From Ceratodon purpureus (Eukaryota; Streptophyta; Bryopsida; Pseudoditrichales; Ditrichaceae), in assembly GCA_014871385.1 (NCBI GenBank), contig CM026431.1:7809778-7873777 (forward strand): DNA of 64,000 nucleotides, in the 5' to 3' direction. Shown here in pieces: positions 22,051-32,834 of this stretch (position 1 is its first letter; every line of letters begins with the position of its first letter). The translations under genes and the position numbers were made by a program. A model generated the notes under the pieces. That model was given only the letters and a program-made list of their open reading frames with translations, ran no database searches and was not told the origin of the DNA.

Positions 22051-23474
22051 CCGAGTGGAAACGATAACTCACCACAAGGAAAGTAAGCTACTGGGAGTGA
22101 GTAGACAAAACAGCCCTGCTTGCTTGCTTTGTGGTGTGAGTGGTGGACAGATTCCTCATCTCACTCATAACAAACATCTTACGCAAACTTACTCTCAAAC
22201 CTCATGCTCTTCACTTTGCATCCGCATCCGCACTTTGCATCTTCAGGTGCTCCACTCCCCACCTTGCCCTCCCCAGCCAACTCCCTCAGGTGGGTTCTCA
22301 TTTTTACACCACTTCAAGCCTTCCAGTCTTGCGTTTTCCAGGGTTTAGGGTGAGTTTTGCACTTTGTTTCCACCTCTGGGTGGTGATGCTGTTTGGTGAG
22401 GTGGTTTGAGCGTGTTTGTTGGTTTGGATTCTGTAGCTTTAAGAGTGTGTTCATTTCTAGATTCTTCAGCTCCGTGAGTGTTTATCTATGGTGGCAATAG
22501 TAGTGGACAGATTAGGGAAGGGTTGGGTTGGAGGAGAGTGAGAATTGTGAAAATGGTGTTTTGTATTAGTAGGAAAATGTAGGGAAATGTTGGAAGATGT
22601 TGGTTTGAATTTGTCCGAATTTGATGAATATGGTGTTGATGGGTTCTTGTTGGAAATCTGTTTCTGTGTAATTGCCCGTCTTTTTTTTGGAGGATTTTTG
22701 GTTGAATTTCTGTGCGTTCGATTGTTTTGATGCAAGTGGGTTTTCGTGATTGGGGCAAGTTTTGTGGGTTTTTTGTCATTGGTTTTGTTGTAGAACTGGC
22801 ATTTTCTGGTGGCATTGTCATGCTCGGTCGCATTCGTCACAATGGGCAACATTTTTCCTGTGGAACTCTGGTGATTGGATGATTGCGATTCCTGGTTTGT
22901 TTGCTGGTTTCCTAAGCGGAGCCCCGGAATGTGAGCGCAAATCTGTGTCACCACAGTTGGAATTCAGCTGTTTGGATAAGCCGTGCTCGTGCTATTGCGT
23001 TCCGTATTTTTTAGCGTTTTATTTTAATATTTTTCTTCATTTCCTTCAATTTATCTCCTGAGGTTTTTCCTTGGGGTGCTTATTCTCGATGCAGGATTTC
23101 AGAACCGTAGTACGATATCTAATAAAACATTGTAACATGCAGATTATGTTTGTTGCAACTACATTTCTCTGAGGGGTAACACCTTCCTAGTTCAACACTC
23201 CGCTCATTGAGCACTTTAAAGCAGGTTTGTGTAACCGGATTCATTCTTCGAAATCTGCTCATTTTCGGAAGAGAGTTACCTCCGCAACCGAGTCAGCATC
23301 GCTACGAAACTGTTTCTCGAACAATGGTGGCATGTAGGCAAAGCTAAGAGCTGACGATTGCGGGAAAAGGTCAAATCATGAGGCATTTGGCGGCTCGCTA
23401 TACCATACCCTTGAGATTCGTAGTATAAGAAGGATAGTTTTTGAGAGTGCACTGTTTCATTTAACTTTGCTGCA
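22051..23474 (+). other. Probable 5' leader and leader intron of the CDP-DAG synthase gene
   Basis: No open frame with recognisable content. The stretch is T/G-rich from 22380 on, as in a plant leader intron, and ends in an untranslated segment directly before the ATG at 23475. Exact exon borders cannot be set. Confidence 0.35.
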
Positions 23475-26303
23475 ATGTATGGCGCCATGGGCACTGTGTG
23501 CTCTCCTGGAGCCTCTGCAGCAAGTTCCACCTCGACAAAGCTACCTTCTTCTGGGAGATCTTGCTACAGAGAATTAGCAAGAATACCTGGTCTATACCCC
23601 ACTTCCTATTCCTATTCTAGGTCACCTGATTTTTCTAGGAGCAAACCTCTGACTTCCGGAAGTTGCACGTTGTCGCCAGCCTCATGCAGTTTTCTGGGAA
23701 GCTCTAGTCGTAGGACTCCTCTATCCCTTCCCTCGTTAATACCAGCTCCTGTGTTCCGGAAAAGCATTGCTCAGAAGTTGAGGGCAGTGAATGAGCCTTA
23801 CGTGACGCAATCAATCAGGAACGAGAGGAGCGAAGGTGAATCGGAAGTGCGGCACGAAGACTCAAGAGACGATGATGTTCAATTGAATGAAGAGGGTTCG
23901 CCTTCTGAGGTAGGAGTTCTTTTATCAACTATGCACCTTGCTATTAGGGTTGCTAGAACTGTGTCTACTTTTTGAAATAGAGTTTCCCTTTGCTTGCTAG
24001 ATCTTCTGGCTGGTGCATTGTGAGTATTCTATGCTTCTACCATATCTGAGATCTTTCCCTACTATTCCGCTAGATGCAAATCTCAATTAGACTTCGGGTA
24101 GTCAGATGATGCGTAGGCAGATTTGAAGTTGTAAGTAGCCATGCAGCTAATTTACAATTCACTTAATGAAACCGTGCTTGTAGACTAAGCGCTGCAACAA
24201 TATTTTTTGGTACGTGGGTAAATTTTGTTATCATGTTTGCAGTTGCATGGCGAGCCAATGGAGGATAACCTCAGGAGTCCTTCGTCGCCACCTGCGTCAC
24301 CTTCAGCGCCACAAAAGGGGCAGTTGAAAATCAGGATATTATATGGATTCCTTATAGGATTTGGTTGTCTTGCTATAGTTTTAGCTGGTGGGTGGGTGTA
24401 CACGACAGCTGTTGCTGCTGCCGTTTGGCTAGGCACAGGCGAGTACTTTGATCTTGTGCAAAGTAAGAGTATGACTAAGGGAATGGAGGCCCCTCCGCCT
24501 GTGGCTACCAAAATCTGCTCAGCAATCTGTGCAGCCATGCCCTTTATGACCATGTAAGTTTCAAAGTATCTAGGTTTCTTTCAATGAAGAGACATTGTAG
24601 TCTGACTTTGCAATGCAATTGTTAACATCGTATCAGAAGTTCACCTTCTTTTGTTGTGCATAACGCAGGTATTTTGGAGGCCGTGTAGGGATGGCTTTGA
24701 CAACCGCTTCATTTCTGTTGGCAACAGTATTATTGCTTCAGCGAGGTCCACGATTCTCCCAGCTATCAAGTGCTATATTTGGGCTGTTCTACTGTGGCTA
24801 TCTTCCTTGTTTCTGGATCAAGCTCCGCTGTGGCCTTGCGGTGCCTGCCATAAACACGAGTAAGCTCCTTTGGTCATCTCCTTCGAAGATTCAGTATGCG
24901 TTTGACTAATTGCTTTGCTGAAAAGAAGACATCTTTTAGGTCACCCGCACATGTGACTTCATTTCCACTTCGTTAATACTTGATGCGAAGAAATATGTAG
25001 TTTACGTCAAAGAACTTATTGTGCACCAGCATAGAGTAATTGAGACCTTCTTAGGATGACTTTGCCTCGTTCCCTTTGTGTTGGTTTTAATTTTCGTCGG
25101 CAGTATGAGATCCCTTTGGTCACTTAAAGATTTGTTTTCGTTTTAAGAATAGTTACCTCCTGTTGTCCTTTTCACTGAAATGAAGATTCTGATGACTTTC
25201 ACAGAACTAGGTTCGGTTTGGCCTGTGCTTCTTGGAGGGCAAGCTAGCTGGACTGTGGGCTTGGTGGTTACAATTATTTCCATGTGTTCAATTATTGCTG
25301 CGGATACAGGAGCCTTATTCGGGGGCAGGGTATGGCCTCTAAACGACTTCGTAACTAATTAGAGCTTCTGTTTACAGCGAAGATAGCACATAATGTGCTA
25401 ATTGGCATTGAGATATTGCATCTGTCTTCAATGAAAATATTTTGTCGAAGTTGCCTGAGGTTAGAGTAGTGCTATTTGACTCAAGAAATTGATATACATG
25501 CTTACATTATCTGTGCTCTTGTGCCAGGCATTCGGTAAAACACCTCTTAACGAAGTGAGTCCAAAGAAGACAATAGAAGGTGCTGTTGTTGGCTTGAGTT
25601 CATCAGTTGCTGTAGCTGTGACGCTTGCTCATTTCCTACAATGGCCCACATCTCTTTTCAGGTACTGAGCAGTTATTTACCTTCATGATCAGCAAATATT
25701 TTGAGTTAATTTTGCCATCATGGTTTGTCTCAGCATATTGTAAATATAAAAGTAGATATTGTTGTTTGCGAAAAGCCGCCCATTAAGGGGATTCGTTCTA
25801 GAAACTTGCATTTAAAAATGGCTCGAGGTAGTTGAGTAAAATTGTTAGTGAACATGCCACACTTTGAGGACATTTCTTTATTTTGCACATACTACTCCTC
25901 TGGAATTGTATCTTACTCTTATGGATATCACTGGATGGGGTGTTTGTAGTGCGGCAGCATTGGCGGTACTTGTATTTATGGGCTCCTTATTTGGGGATTT
26001 GACTGAATCTATGATAAAGCGAGATGCCGGTGTAAAGGACTCGGGGAAGCTTATTCCTGGTCACGGTATGTATCAAATTTTGCATCTATTCCCTAATTCA
26101 CAAACGATTTACACCTTCATTATTCTTGAAAATAAATTTAGTAGTTTCGTAGTCTCATGCATGACGTCGTCGAGAAGTTTCTTATGAAACTGTGGTGAAT
26201 CCTGGAAACAGGTGGCATCTTGGACCGGCTGGACAGCTACATATTCACGGGTGCGTTGGTGCATACATTTGTAAAGATAGGAATCCCATTATTTGGAGTT
26301 TAG
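23475..26303 (+). CDS. Phosphatidate cytidylyltransferase (CDP-diacylglycerol synthase), plastid type
   Basis: Seven exons: 23475-23909, 24243-24553, 24669-24859, 25205-25329, 25528-25661, 25950-26065, 26212-26303; 468 codons, 467 residues, every junction in phase. The enzyme makes CDP-diacylglycerol from phosphatidate and CTP for phosphatidylglycerol synthesis. The first 145 residues are Ser/Pro/Arg-rich, fitting a chloroplast transit peptide (CDS4/CDS5 type). About eight hydrophobic helices follow from residue 170 on. The family signature starts at S419: S-x-x-KR-x4-KD-x-G, then IPGHGG and DR, completely conserved and split by the last intron after GH. Conserved plant phrases such as GLFYCGYLP, FWIKLRCG, NTK, LGGQASWTVGL and AADT confirm the assignment. 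A CCGTCACT motif cluster lies about 2 kb upstream. Confidence 0.93.
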
Positions 26304-27119
26304 AAATAGTACAAATTCATCATGTAATGTTGGTTAAATTATGGACTTATTTCTTCAGCGTCATTTCAAGACTAGATAAATTGCAAATTGAGATGGTTGA
26401 AAACCAACGACACAGACTATCCAACCTAGGGTAGAGACAGTGGATACAATGCGACCTAGCTGATACTCTTGGAAAGTTTGTACTACAAATTTCTCATATC
26501 CGCTTTAGTCATAAGACCTTGAATCAACCCCTACACGCCCAAGCCTGTCCTGGAGTTCGAAGATTTCAGAAAACCATGAGAAAGTATTACTTTGAGGAGC
26601 ATTTTAGAGATATGTACAAATGAAAGCACTAGATCTTGATTTTAAGGCTCAATTTGCGCAGATCTGAGTAGTAAAGCCATCACAAATCTGTTATCATTAT
26701 ATTTCAAACTTTTAACTAAAAGGTCCTACAATGGAATGGAATGGATTTTACATAAGCTATTCTTGACAAGGCTGCTTTCAAACTTTACATTCATTGCTTG
26801 TGTGTATAACCTCATTTGTTAAGATCATTTCCAACCTTTAGCTAATGCATACTCCGTATTATGCTTGGTCAAAGCATCACAAACTTCAGCAATCAAAAAA
26901 TACGTCAGAAATGTAACCTAGCAATATCAAATCCAACTATTAAACACGGTAATCACTATGACCAATTCCTGGAATGTCTCCATAAAAACCTCGTGAAAAA
27001 TTCATGAGGTAGGCGAATAGGAAATTCATCACAATCTAACGACCCTGTACAGCTCGCTTAAGTTGCGCAGTATATTTTCACATGCTGTAGTTCAAGCGAT
27101 TTCAACTTAATTCACCAAT
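26304..27119. other. Intergenic, between CDP-DAG synthase and the palindrome
   Basis: AT-rich, no gene seen. Contains the probable 3' UTR of the preceding gene. Confidence 0.5.
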
Positions 27120-27372
27120 ATAATAAACATTGACAGCAATAAGGTGAGATTCCTCCCCGCCGAGGCTCGCTGGTCTACAGACGGAACAAACGCGCCAAGA
27201 TGTGCAACTTCCACTCCCCGCGAAAGAGGATGTTCAGCAGCGAGCATGAGAACACTTCGAGCTGTGGCAGGGCCGGACGAAGAGGATTGACATGTGCAAA
27301 ACGGAATGACACAAACATATGTACTCTCATACGCAATGAGGGAAGCAACGCCACCCCTGTCGAGTACATAGA

Positions 27373-27391
27373 CTGGGCACACACACCGGCA
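27373..27391 (+). pseudogene. U5 snRNA fragment joined to its promoter
   Basis: CTGGGCACACACACCGGCATATCCC is the 3' half of the U5 stem, here directly behind a U5-type promoter (CTCATACGCAATG near 27326 and GAGTACATAG at 27362). The 5' half, loop 1, Sm site and 3' hairpin are missing. The rest runs into an unrelated hairpin element. It cannot make a functional U5. Confidence 0.8.
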
Positions 27392-27401
27392 TATCCCATT
27401 T

Positions 27402-27499
27402 TCTCATTTCTTCTAACTTGTTAATTTCTTCTAATTCTTCTCTCTATTGCATTAGAGGCAAGAACTAGAAGGAATTGATATGTTAGAAGAAATGATAAG
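27402..27499. mobile_element. MITE-like hairpin next to the U5 fragment
   Basis: TCATTTCTTCTAAC...TTAATTTCTTCTA-TTCTT pairs with AAGAACTAGAAGGAATTGATATGTTAGAAGAAATGA over about 90 bp. It begins where the U5 fragment breaks off, so its insertion or a linked deletion may have destroyed that gene. Mirror copy at about 43251-43348. Confidence 0.55.
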
Positions 27500-28112
27500 T
27501 TATTCTTTTGAAATCCATTGGCTTGAAAATTATGTTAGATAATAGATGTACAAAGACCGGTGCCTCTCACACGGACCCAACGTTGAGCTTGTGCTTGTGT
27601 CCGGAGCACCTGGCAGAGCCATCCATGTCCTCGCATGCATGCTCAACGCTACAAAACACTTTGCAGTGACTCCTGGTCTGGAAAATTCAGAGCCAGCCAT
27701 GAATGCCTTCGCAGATTTACGCTCATGTCGAATGGGTTCGACACGAAATGATGCAATCCACTAGGACAGGTTATGCAGTACGGGAGCTCATCTATTGTGA
27801 ACTCACGAATAACAGCTCGATGCGGCTACAGTTGATGTTCGAAACGAATTACAGCTCCTCCAAGTTGTGCAACCCCCGCGTCAGCAGTCGCTTCCTTCGC
27901 ACTCGGAGAGGCTGGGACTTCGTCACCCGAGACTAGAGCCTGTAGTCAGAGCGTTGAGCTGAGGCAGGGCAGGCAGGACGGGATCCAAAAAGATTCTAAC
28001 ATTACGTGATTGACAAGAATACATCATGTCCCATACGCAATGTGCCAATGGCAGGAGCGCAGGGTCCCTCCCGCGCACTGTAAACCCCGGCGCATCGCAC
28101 ACTTCACCGCAC

Positions 28113-28228
28113 AGCCCGGTGCTCATCACAGAGCGAACTATTCTTTCGCCTTTTACTAAAGAATACCGTGCGCTGGGCACACGCACCGGCATATCCCGAT
28201 TTTTGGATCGCCCCTTGCGGGGCCCAAC
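28113..28228 (+). ncRNA. U5 snRNA, left arm copy 1
   Basis: Loop 1 CGCCTTTTACT with TATTCTTT/AAAGAATA stem, Sm site GATTTTTGG and 3' hairpin GCCCC-TTGC-GGGGC are present. The lower stem reads CTCATC against GCTGGG (one mismatch) and the basal stem AGCCCGGTG/CACCGGC. Upstream element GTCCCATACGCAATG at 28028-28042 and TATA-like CTGTAAAC at 28078 are about 12 bp further apart than in the other copies, roughly one helical turn. Confidence 0.9.
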
Positions 28229-29039
28229 CAATAGCAAATCCTATACTGGAGAGCCAAACCTCGTGGTCTACTATAAAATCCACACCGTAACCTCGTGCTC
28301 TACTACGGCCGTGCGCATCGCTCCGACGTAGGCAGGTTCAGCGCCGGAGCTGGTGCTCCGCTACGACCACGACTCCCGCCCTGCTCTCTAGTGACTCTTT
28401 TTTGTTCCAGGTCGTGACGCTCAGTGTGCACCGACAATATCGACCGCATGAATGTCGTACCAATACGATGGTTGGTCGAGGTGGGATCTTCAGGTCGGTG
28501 GCTCGTCGCCGACGTGAGAACTGTGTCACGCAGAGTCCCAGCTTGTGCTGACAGAGTGCGACAGAGCTTCGTTCCCCAGATATTTCCACCGGAACTACTG
28601 ACTTGAGAGAGCTCAGACCGTGATTTCCAACGAATCTGTAAACCCTGGCCACCTCCCTTCATCCCGATTCAACTAATTTACCTGCACACTCCACGAATCT
28701 TGACTAGGAAACACATAATCTTCCCCAATAAAAGCGACCTTTTCAATTGATAACGCAAGCCGTGTTAAAAAAACCACGTAAGGATGGGTGCATGCATGCC
28801 GAAAATTTGTTCAAGGACTTGGGGAAATGATCAATCACTGAAACAAGGAGACCACGTTACCCCCACCATCGCTGACATCCTAAACTTCTTAACAGGCGCC
28901 ACACAAGAAATCTGAGCTCAGTGCCATTCAAAACTAGACATTAACGTCACAAAGCACACAGCATGTCCCATCCGCAATGGCCAGAGCGCTGCCACCCTTG
29001 TCGAGTACAAAGACCGGATCGCCCGACTGCCCGTCACGC

Positions 29040-29155
29040 AGCCGGGTGCTCAGCACAGAGCGAACTATTCTTTCGCCTTTTACTAAACAATACCGTGCGC
29101 TGGGTACACACACCGGCATATCCCGATTTTTGGATCGCCCCTCGCGGGGCCCAAC
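29040..29155 (+). ncRNA. U5 snRNA, left arm copy 2
   Basis: Has loop 1, basal stem, Sm site (GATTTTTGG) and 3' hairpin GCCCC-TCGC-GGGGC. The stem directly below loop 1 reads TATTCTTT/AAACAATA, giving a C-C mismatch in place of C-G; the same change is in the mirror copy. Promoter: GTCCCATCCGCAATG at 28965 and GAGTACAAAG at 29003. Function may be slightly reduced. Confidence 0.9.
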
Positions 29156-29670
29156 CAACACCGAAACCCAAACTGAAGCGCTCCCCGTTCGATAACAGAG
29201 CTGGAAGGGCCTTGGAACTTGGCCAGACGCGAAGAATGTGCTTGGGTAGCCCGGTCTACGAGAGTCACAAATGCACAACAGCAAAGGATGCAATCCGCCG
29301 AGAAACGTTATGCAACTAGTAGTAGGTGATCGAAAATTCATGTAATATGAACACACGAAAACCAAATAGTTCGAGAGTTGTGTAAACCGGTGGCCCAGGT
29401 GCGTTCGCAAGTTCACAGGTTCTTACCTGTGAACCTGTAAATACTCTCAATTGATGAACGCCATCAAACATACCAAGACCTGAGCGTCTTCAACGTGACT
29501 GCTGGCGTCCACAACGCCGCTGCTGCATGTGGTCCAACATTTGCAACCACAACTCTCCAGCCATATCTCACGCCCTGGGGACTGTCACCCGAGAGCATGT
29601 AATCACAATGAGCAAGGTGAGCTGGGAGTCTGGGCCCTGGGGTCCACATGTGAGATGCACGAATATAGAT

Positions 29671-29715
29671 GACCCATACTCGATGCTGGGATACTGCCCC
29701 GCTCTGGAGTACAAA
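29671..29715 (+). promoter_or_regulatory. U5 copy 3 promoter (upstream element plus TATA-like box)
   Basis: GACCCATACTCGATG at 29671-29685 and GAGTACAAA at 29707-29715, respectively about 75-61 and 39-31 bp before the RNA start. The same pair precedes copy 4 (about 30379 and 30415). Spacing between the two elements is about 21 bp, suiting Pol II snRNA genes of plants. Confidence 0.7.
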
Positions 29716-29745
29716 CGCCGTTGAGTCACACTCTCGACATAGACA

Positions 29746-29861
29746 AGCCGGGTGCTCAGCACAGAGCGAACTATTCTTTCGCCTTTTACTAAAGAATACC
29801 GTGCGTTGGGTTGCACACACCGGCATACCCCAATTTTTGGATCGCCCCTCGCGGGGCCCAA
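29746..29861 (+). ncRNA. U5 snRNA, left arm copy 3
   Basis: All U5 elements are present: loop 1, TATTCTTT/AAAGAATA, basal stem, Sm site AATTTTTGG, 3' hairpin GCCCC-TCGC-GGGGC. The lower stem has GTTGGG in place of GCTGGG, and one extra base (GGGTTGCAC) in the 3' strand. First unit of the tandem pair. Confidence 0.92.
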
Positions 29862-30453
29862 CCAACACCGAAACCCAAACTGAAGCACTCCCCGTTCCAT
29901 CACAAAGCTGGGAGGGCCTTGAAACTTAGCCAGACGCGAAGAATGTGCTTGGGTAGCCCGGTCTACGAGAGTGACAAAATGCACGACAGCAAAGGATGCG
30001 ATCGGCCGAGAAACGTTATGCAACTAGTAGGTGATGGAAAATTCATCTAATATGAACACACGTGCGAAAACCAAATAGTTCGAGAGTTGTGTAAACCGGT
30101 GGCCCAGGTGCGTTCTCAGTACAATCAGCAGAAACCTCAGCTTACCTGTGAACAGATACTCTCAATTGATGAACGCCATCAAACATACCAAGACCTGAGC
30201 GTCTTCGACGTGACTGCTGGCGTCCACAACGCCGCTGCTGCATGTGGTCCAACATTTGCAACCACAACTCTCCAGCCATATCTCACGCCCTGGGGACTGT
30301 CACCCGAGAGCATGTAATCACAATGAGCAAGGTGAGCTGGGAGTATGGGGTCCACATCTGAGATGCACGAATATAGATGACCCATACTCGATGCTGGGAT
30401 ACTGCCGCGCTCTGGAGTACAAACGCCGTTGAGTCACACTCCCGACTTAGACA

Positions 30454-30569
30454 AGCCGGGTGCTCAGCACAGAGCGAACTATTCTTTCGCCTTTTACTAA
30501 AGAATACCGTGCGCTGGGTACACACACTGGCATACCCCAATTTTTGGATCGCCCCTCACGGGGCCCAAC
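30454..30569 (+). ncRNA. U5 snRNA, left arm copy 4
   Basis: Intact loop 1, stems, Sm site AATTTTTGG and 3' hairpin GCCCC-TCAC-GGGGC. Basal stem strand is CACTGGC (G-U wobble instead of G-C). Second unit of the tandem pair and the closest relative of the solitary module at 18.2 kb in its downstream flank, which leads into tRNA-Gln. Confidence 0.92.
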
Positions 30570-30851
30570 CAACCTCAAAACCCAATCCGGAGAGCGCATC
30601 TTCATGTAACTTGACGCCAGGGCTGGGAGCAAGGCGGCAGATCTATCAGCCAGCCAAATAGACAGACGCGTTGGCGTTGCACAGGAGCGTGTCAAGCCCC
30701 GCCCATAGAGCTTCGATGGCACCGTTGTCAGAGGTGCCGGTGGGTGGCGAATCCATCACATCGACATTGCATTGATCAACTTGAGTGCGAGACTCGAGCA
30801 GGCAGTTGAAAATGAAAAAAGCAGTGCTCAACGATGATGGTGCTGGCGACG

Positions 30852-30923
30852 AGGTCCCGGCGAGATTTGAACTCGCGTTACTGGATTCAGAGTCCAATGT
30901 CCTGACCGCTAGACTACGGGACC
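30852..30923 (-). tRNA. tRNA-Gln (CUG), left arm
   Basis: 72-nt cloverleaf: acceptor GGTCCCG/CGGGACC, D arm TAGTCTAGCGGTCAGGA, anticodon loop CTCTGAA (anticodon CUG), T arm GCGAGTTCAAATCTCGC, discriminator U. Box A and box B promoter sequences are internal. It is antisense to the neighbouring U5 gene 4 and lies about 280 bp from it. Confidence 0.95.
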
Positions 30924-31407
30924 GGCGAAGATCGCAGAGGTCACTCCCGAACTGCTGTTCCGCCGCATTCAAACAGATTGCGCCTCGCGCACCTTTGACT
31001 TGTAAGCCGTCACGACGCTTCGCGTGTGGCGACGGTCACATGAATGTAAAGCCAGTTGTTGGTCAAGGCGGGATTTTGAAGTTAGTTGGCGATGTGGAAG
31101 CTGCGTGATTCAGTGCTTCATATGCCACTAACTGCAATGTTCGGGTGCCACACCCTCGATTTGACGGGGAAGTGTCATTGGAACCAGTTGAGCTCCATGA
31201 CATGCAGTTCTTGAGTACAATCGAAGGGCTCTGTGGTATTCAAGCAGGCGATCATCCTACCAAAGAAATGCACCGTTTGGCATACAACAGTGCTCGCAGT
31301 GTCGTGACAGTCGACTCAATTTACCGGATATTTACTTTGATGTTCAGAGTCCACTCTATACAGGACAATACAGTTTGGTTTGAATTGGATCCCTCGGAGG
31401 AGGGGTA

Positions 31408-31600
31408 GGGCTGCGCCGGCCAAGGAGATAGTGCAGGACCAAGGCGACGCTCGCGGGTCCGGGCAGCAAGCTGCCGGATGGACCCGCACCCAAAAAAAAA
31501 TTAGATTAATATCATGAGGGACGATGTCCCTCGTATCAGATATTAAACTGATAAGAACAGATACTACACTTGATCTTAGCCAAAAGGCCGAGAAAGGTAT
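31408..31600 (-). ncRNA. U2 snRNA, left arm
   Basis: Mirror of 38975-39167. RNA begins ATACCTTTCTCGGCCTTTTG, contains the branch-site-pairing GTGTAGTATCTG, stem IIa, the Sm site (AATTTTTTTTTGG), stem III (GGGTCC...GGACCC) and stem IV ending in GGCGCAGCCC. U2 pairs with the intron branch point. Promoter is on the right side: TATA-like GAGTATAAG and upstream element GGCCCATACGGATGG (read on the minus strand). Confidence 0.95.
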
Positions 31601-31853
31601 ATCTCTGCAGTGGCACCCCGCCCCCTTATACTCTGGCCCGCCTCACCTGCCTCCCATCCGTATGGGCCAAATATCATCAAACTGATTTTCTTGTGCCTGT
31701 GAGAAACATGAAGCATCATGATTCAGTACTGATCATTCCGAGCCGAAGCTTGAGCGGCCTGTGAGATCACCCCGCTCTGGTTGACTGTCAAATGAATACC
31801 ATCGTTTGAAACACTCAATTAGAGCCTAATATTCCTGAGTCAAGCGGAGTTCC

Positions 31854-32051
31854 ATGGGTACTGGTGTTGAAGTGCTGGTTAGTTCAGACTGGATGTGTCG
31901 TTCCAGAGCTGGTGAGCCCCGGAATATTGAAGCTTTCCGAGTGAGAAGCTGCCGTTTTGATGAAGCAATGGAGGACTCTCGTTTTGATGAGGCAGCACAG
32001 ATCCAGCAACTTGGCCAGGAACTACAATGTATATGCTTATTCCAAGACTGA
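31854..32051 (+). other. Possible gene-fragment exon between U2 and tRNA-Gly
   Basis: A 65-codon frame with a protein-like segment (FRVRSCRFDEAMEDSRFDEA AQ), in which the FDEA motif occurs twice, recalling UVR-type helices. It may be a captured exon. Nothing else of a gene is seen nearby, and the U2 promoter region starts just left of it. Mirror at 38524-38721. Weak support. Confidence 0.25.
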
Positions 32052-32177
32052 GTTTTGGGGATGAGCCAATTAAGAAACACTTACTTACTGCCCACTGATT
32101 GAACATCCAGCCATTCCAGCGCCCGATCCCCGTACGCTCCCTCACTAAGAACGTGGGGAACCATTGGGAACGGGGTG

Positions 32178-32249
32178 GCGTTTGTAGTCCAACGGTTAGG
32201 ATAATTGCCTTCCAAGCAATGGACCCGGGTTCGACTCCCGGCAGACGCA
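32178..32249 (+). tRNA. tRNA-Gly (UCC), left arm
   Basis: 72-nt cloverleaf with acceptor GCGTTTG/CAGACGC (one G-U pair), anticodon loop CTTCCAA (anticodon UCC), T arm CCGGGTTCGACTCCCGG and discriminator A. A T-run terminator (TTTCTCTTTTT) follows immediately. Confidence 0.96.
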
Positions 32250-32834
32250 ATTTCTCTTTTTGTTCCATCCCCTTCTGGAATCTTGGTGACAGGGTTTTTA
32301 AAGTTCATGGGATCAGTTCAAAGATTTCATACCTTAGTCTCATGTGGAGATTTTGGGGAATTCTAGAACACAAGCGATTTCATAAATAGTATGTTTTTAT
32401 CGTCCATCAACACATATTAAAGCATCCAAAAATGAATGAAAATACCTCCCCCATGAATTAGTAGAGATTGAAAAGGCAACCATACTAGACAAACATTAAA
32501 CAAAATCATACTTGCAAAATGCATTCATTAAGACCACCAAGTTTTAGTTAGAAAAAAATCATCGTGATTGAAATGACATTATCTTCACATGCAAAAACTC
32601 AATTGCGTCCTCTAATCTTGTGGTTGGGCCAAGGTCATTAACAAAACTAAGCAAATCTCAACATTGTCCTTGCACAAAGAAACTATAGAAATACAAAGAG
32701 ACAATAAAGTAACTCATTTTGGAAAATCTTGGATGGAAAATTATAGACTAGCAAATTAGAGCAAAGGAAAAAAATTGTCATCTCAATAATACTAGTATAT
32801 TGGATCATCTAAGGAATAAGAAGGAATCGGTGTC

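Larger units (their letters stand above)
29456..30575 (+). repeat. Tandem duplication of a U5 unit of about 710 bp
   Basis: The block beginning GATGAACGCCATCAAACA at about 29453 recurs at about 30168 and includes the promoter and the U5 gene of copies 3 and 4 (offset about 708-715 bp). The two units differ by few substitutions, among them a short deletion in the second (TGGGCCCTGGGG to TATGGGG near 29630/30343). Confidence 0.9.

Noticed and set aside
29456-30575. CRISPR-like or satellite array
   Set aside because: The repeat units are U5 snRNA transcription units of about 710 bp, not short repeats with spacers.
31145-31408. 87-codon frame ending exactly at the U2 3' end
   Set aside because: No motif; the coincidence with the U2 border is by chance, and its mirror adds no independent evidence.
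27107-32308. Many open frames of 60-160 codons throughout both palindrome arms
   Set aside because: They read through U5, U2 and tRNA genes or their promoters in all frames, have no domains, and occur in mirror pairs only because the DNA is duplicated.
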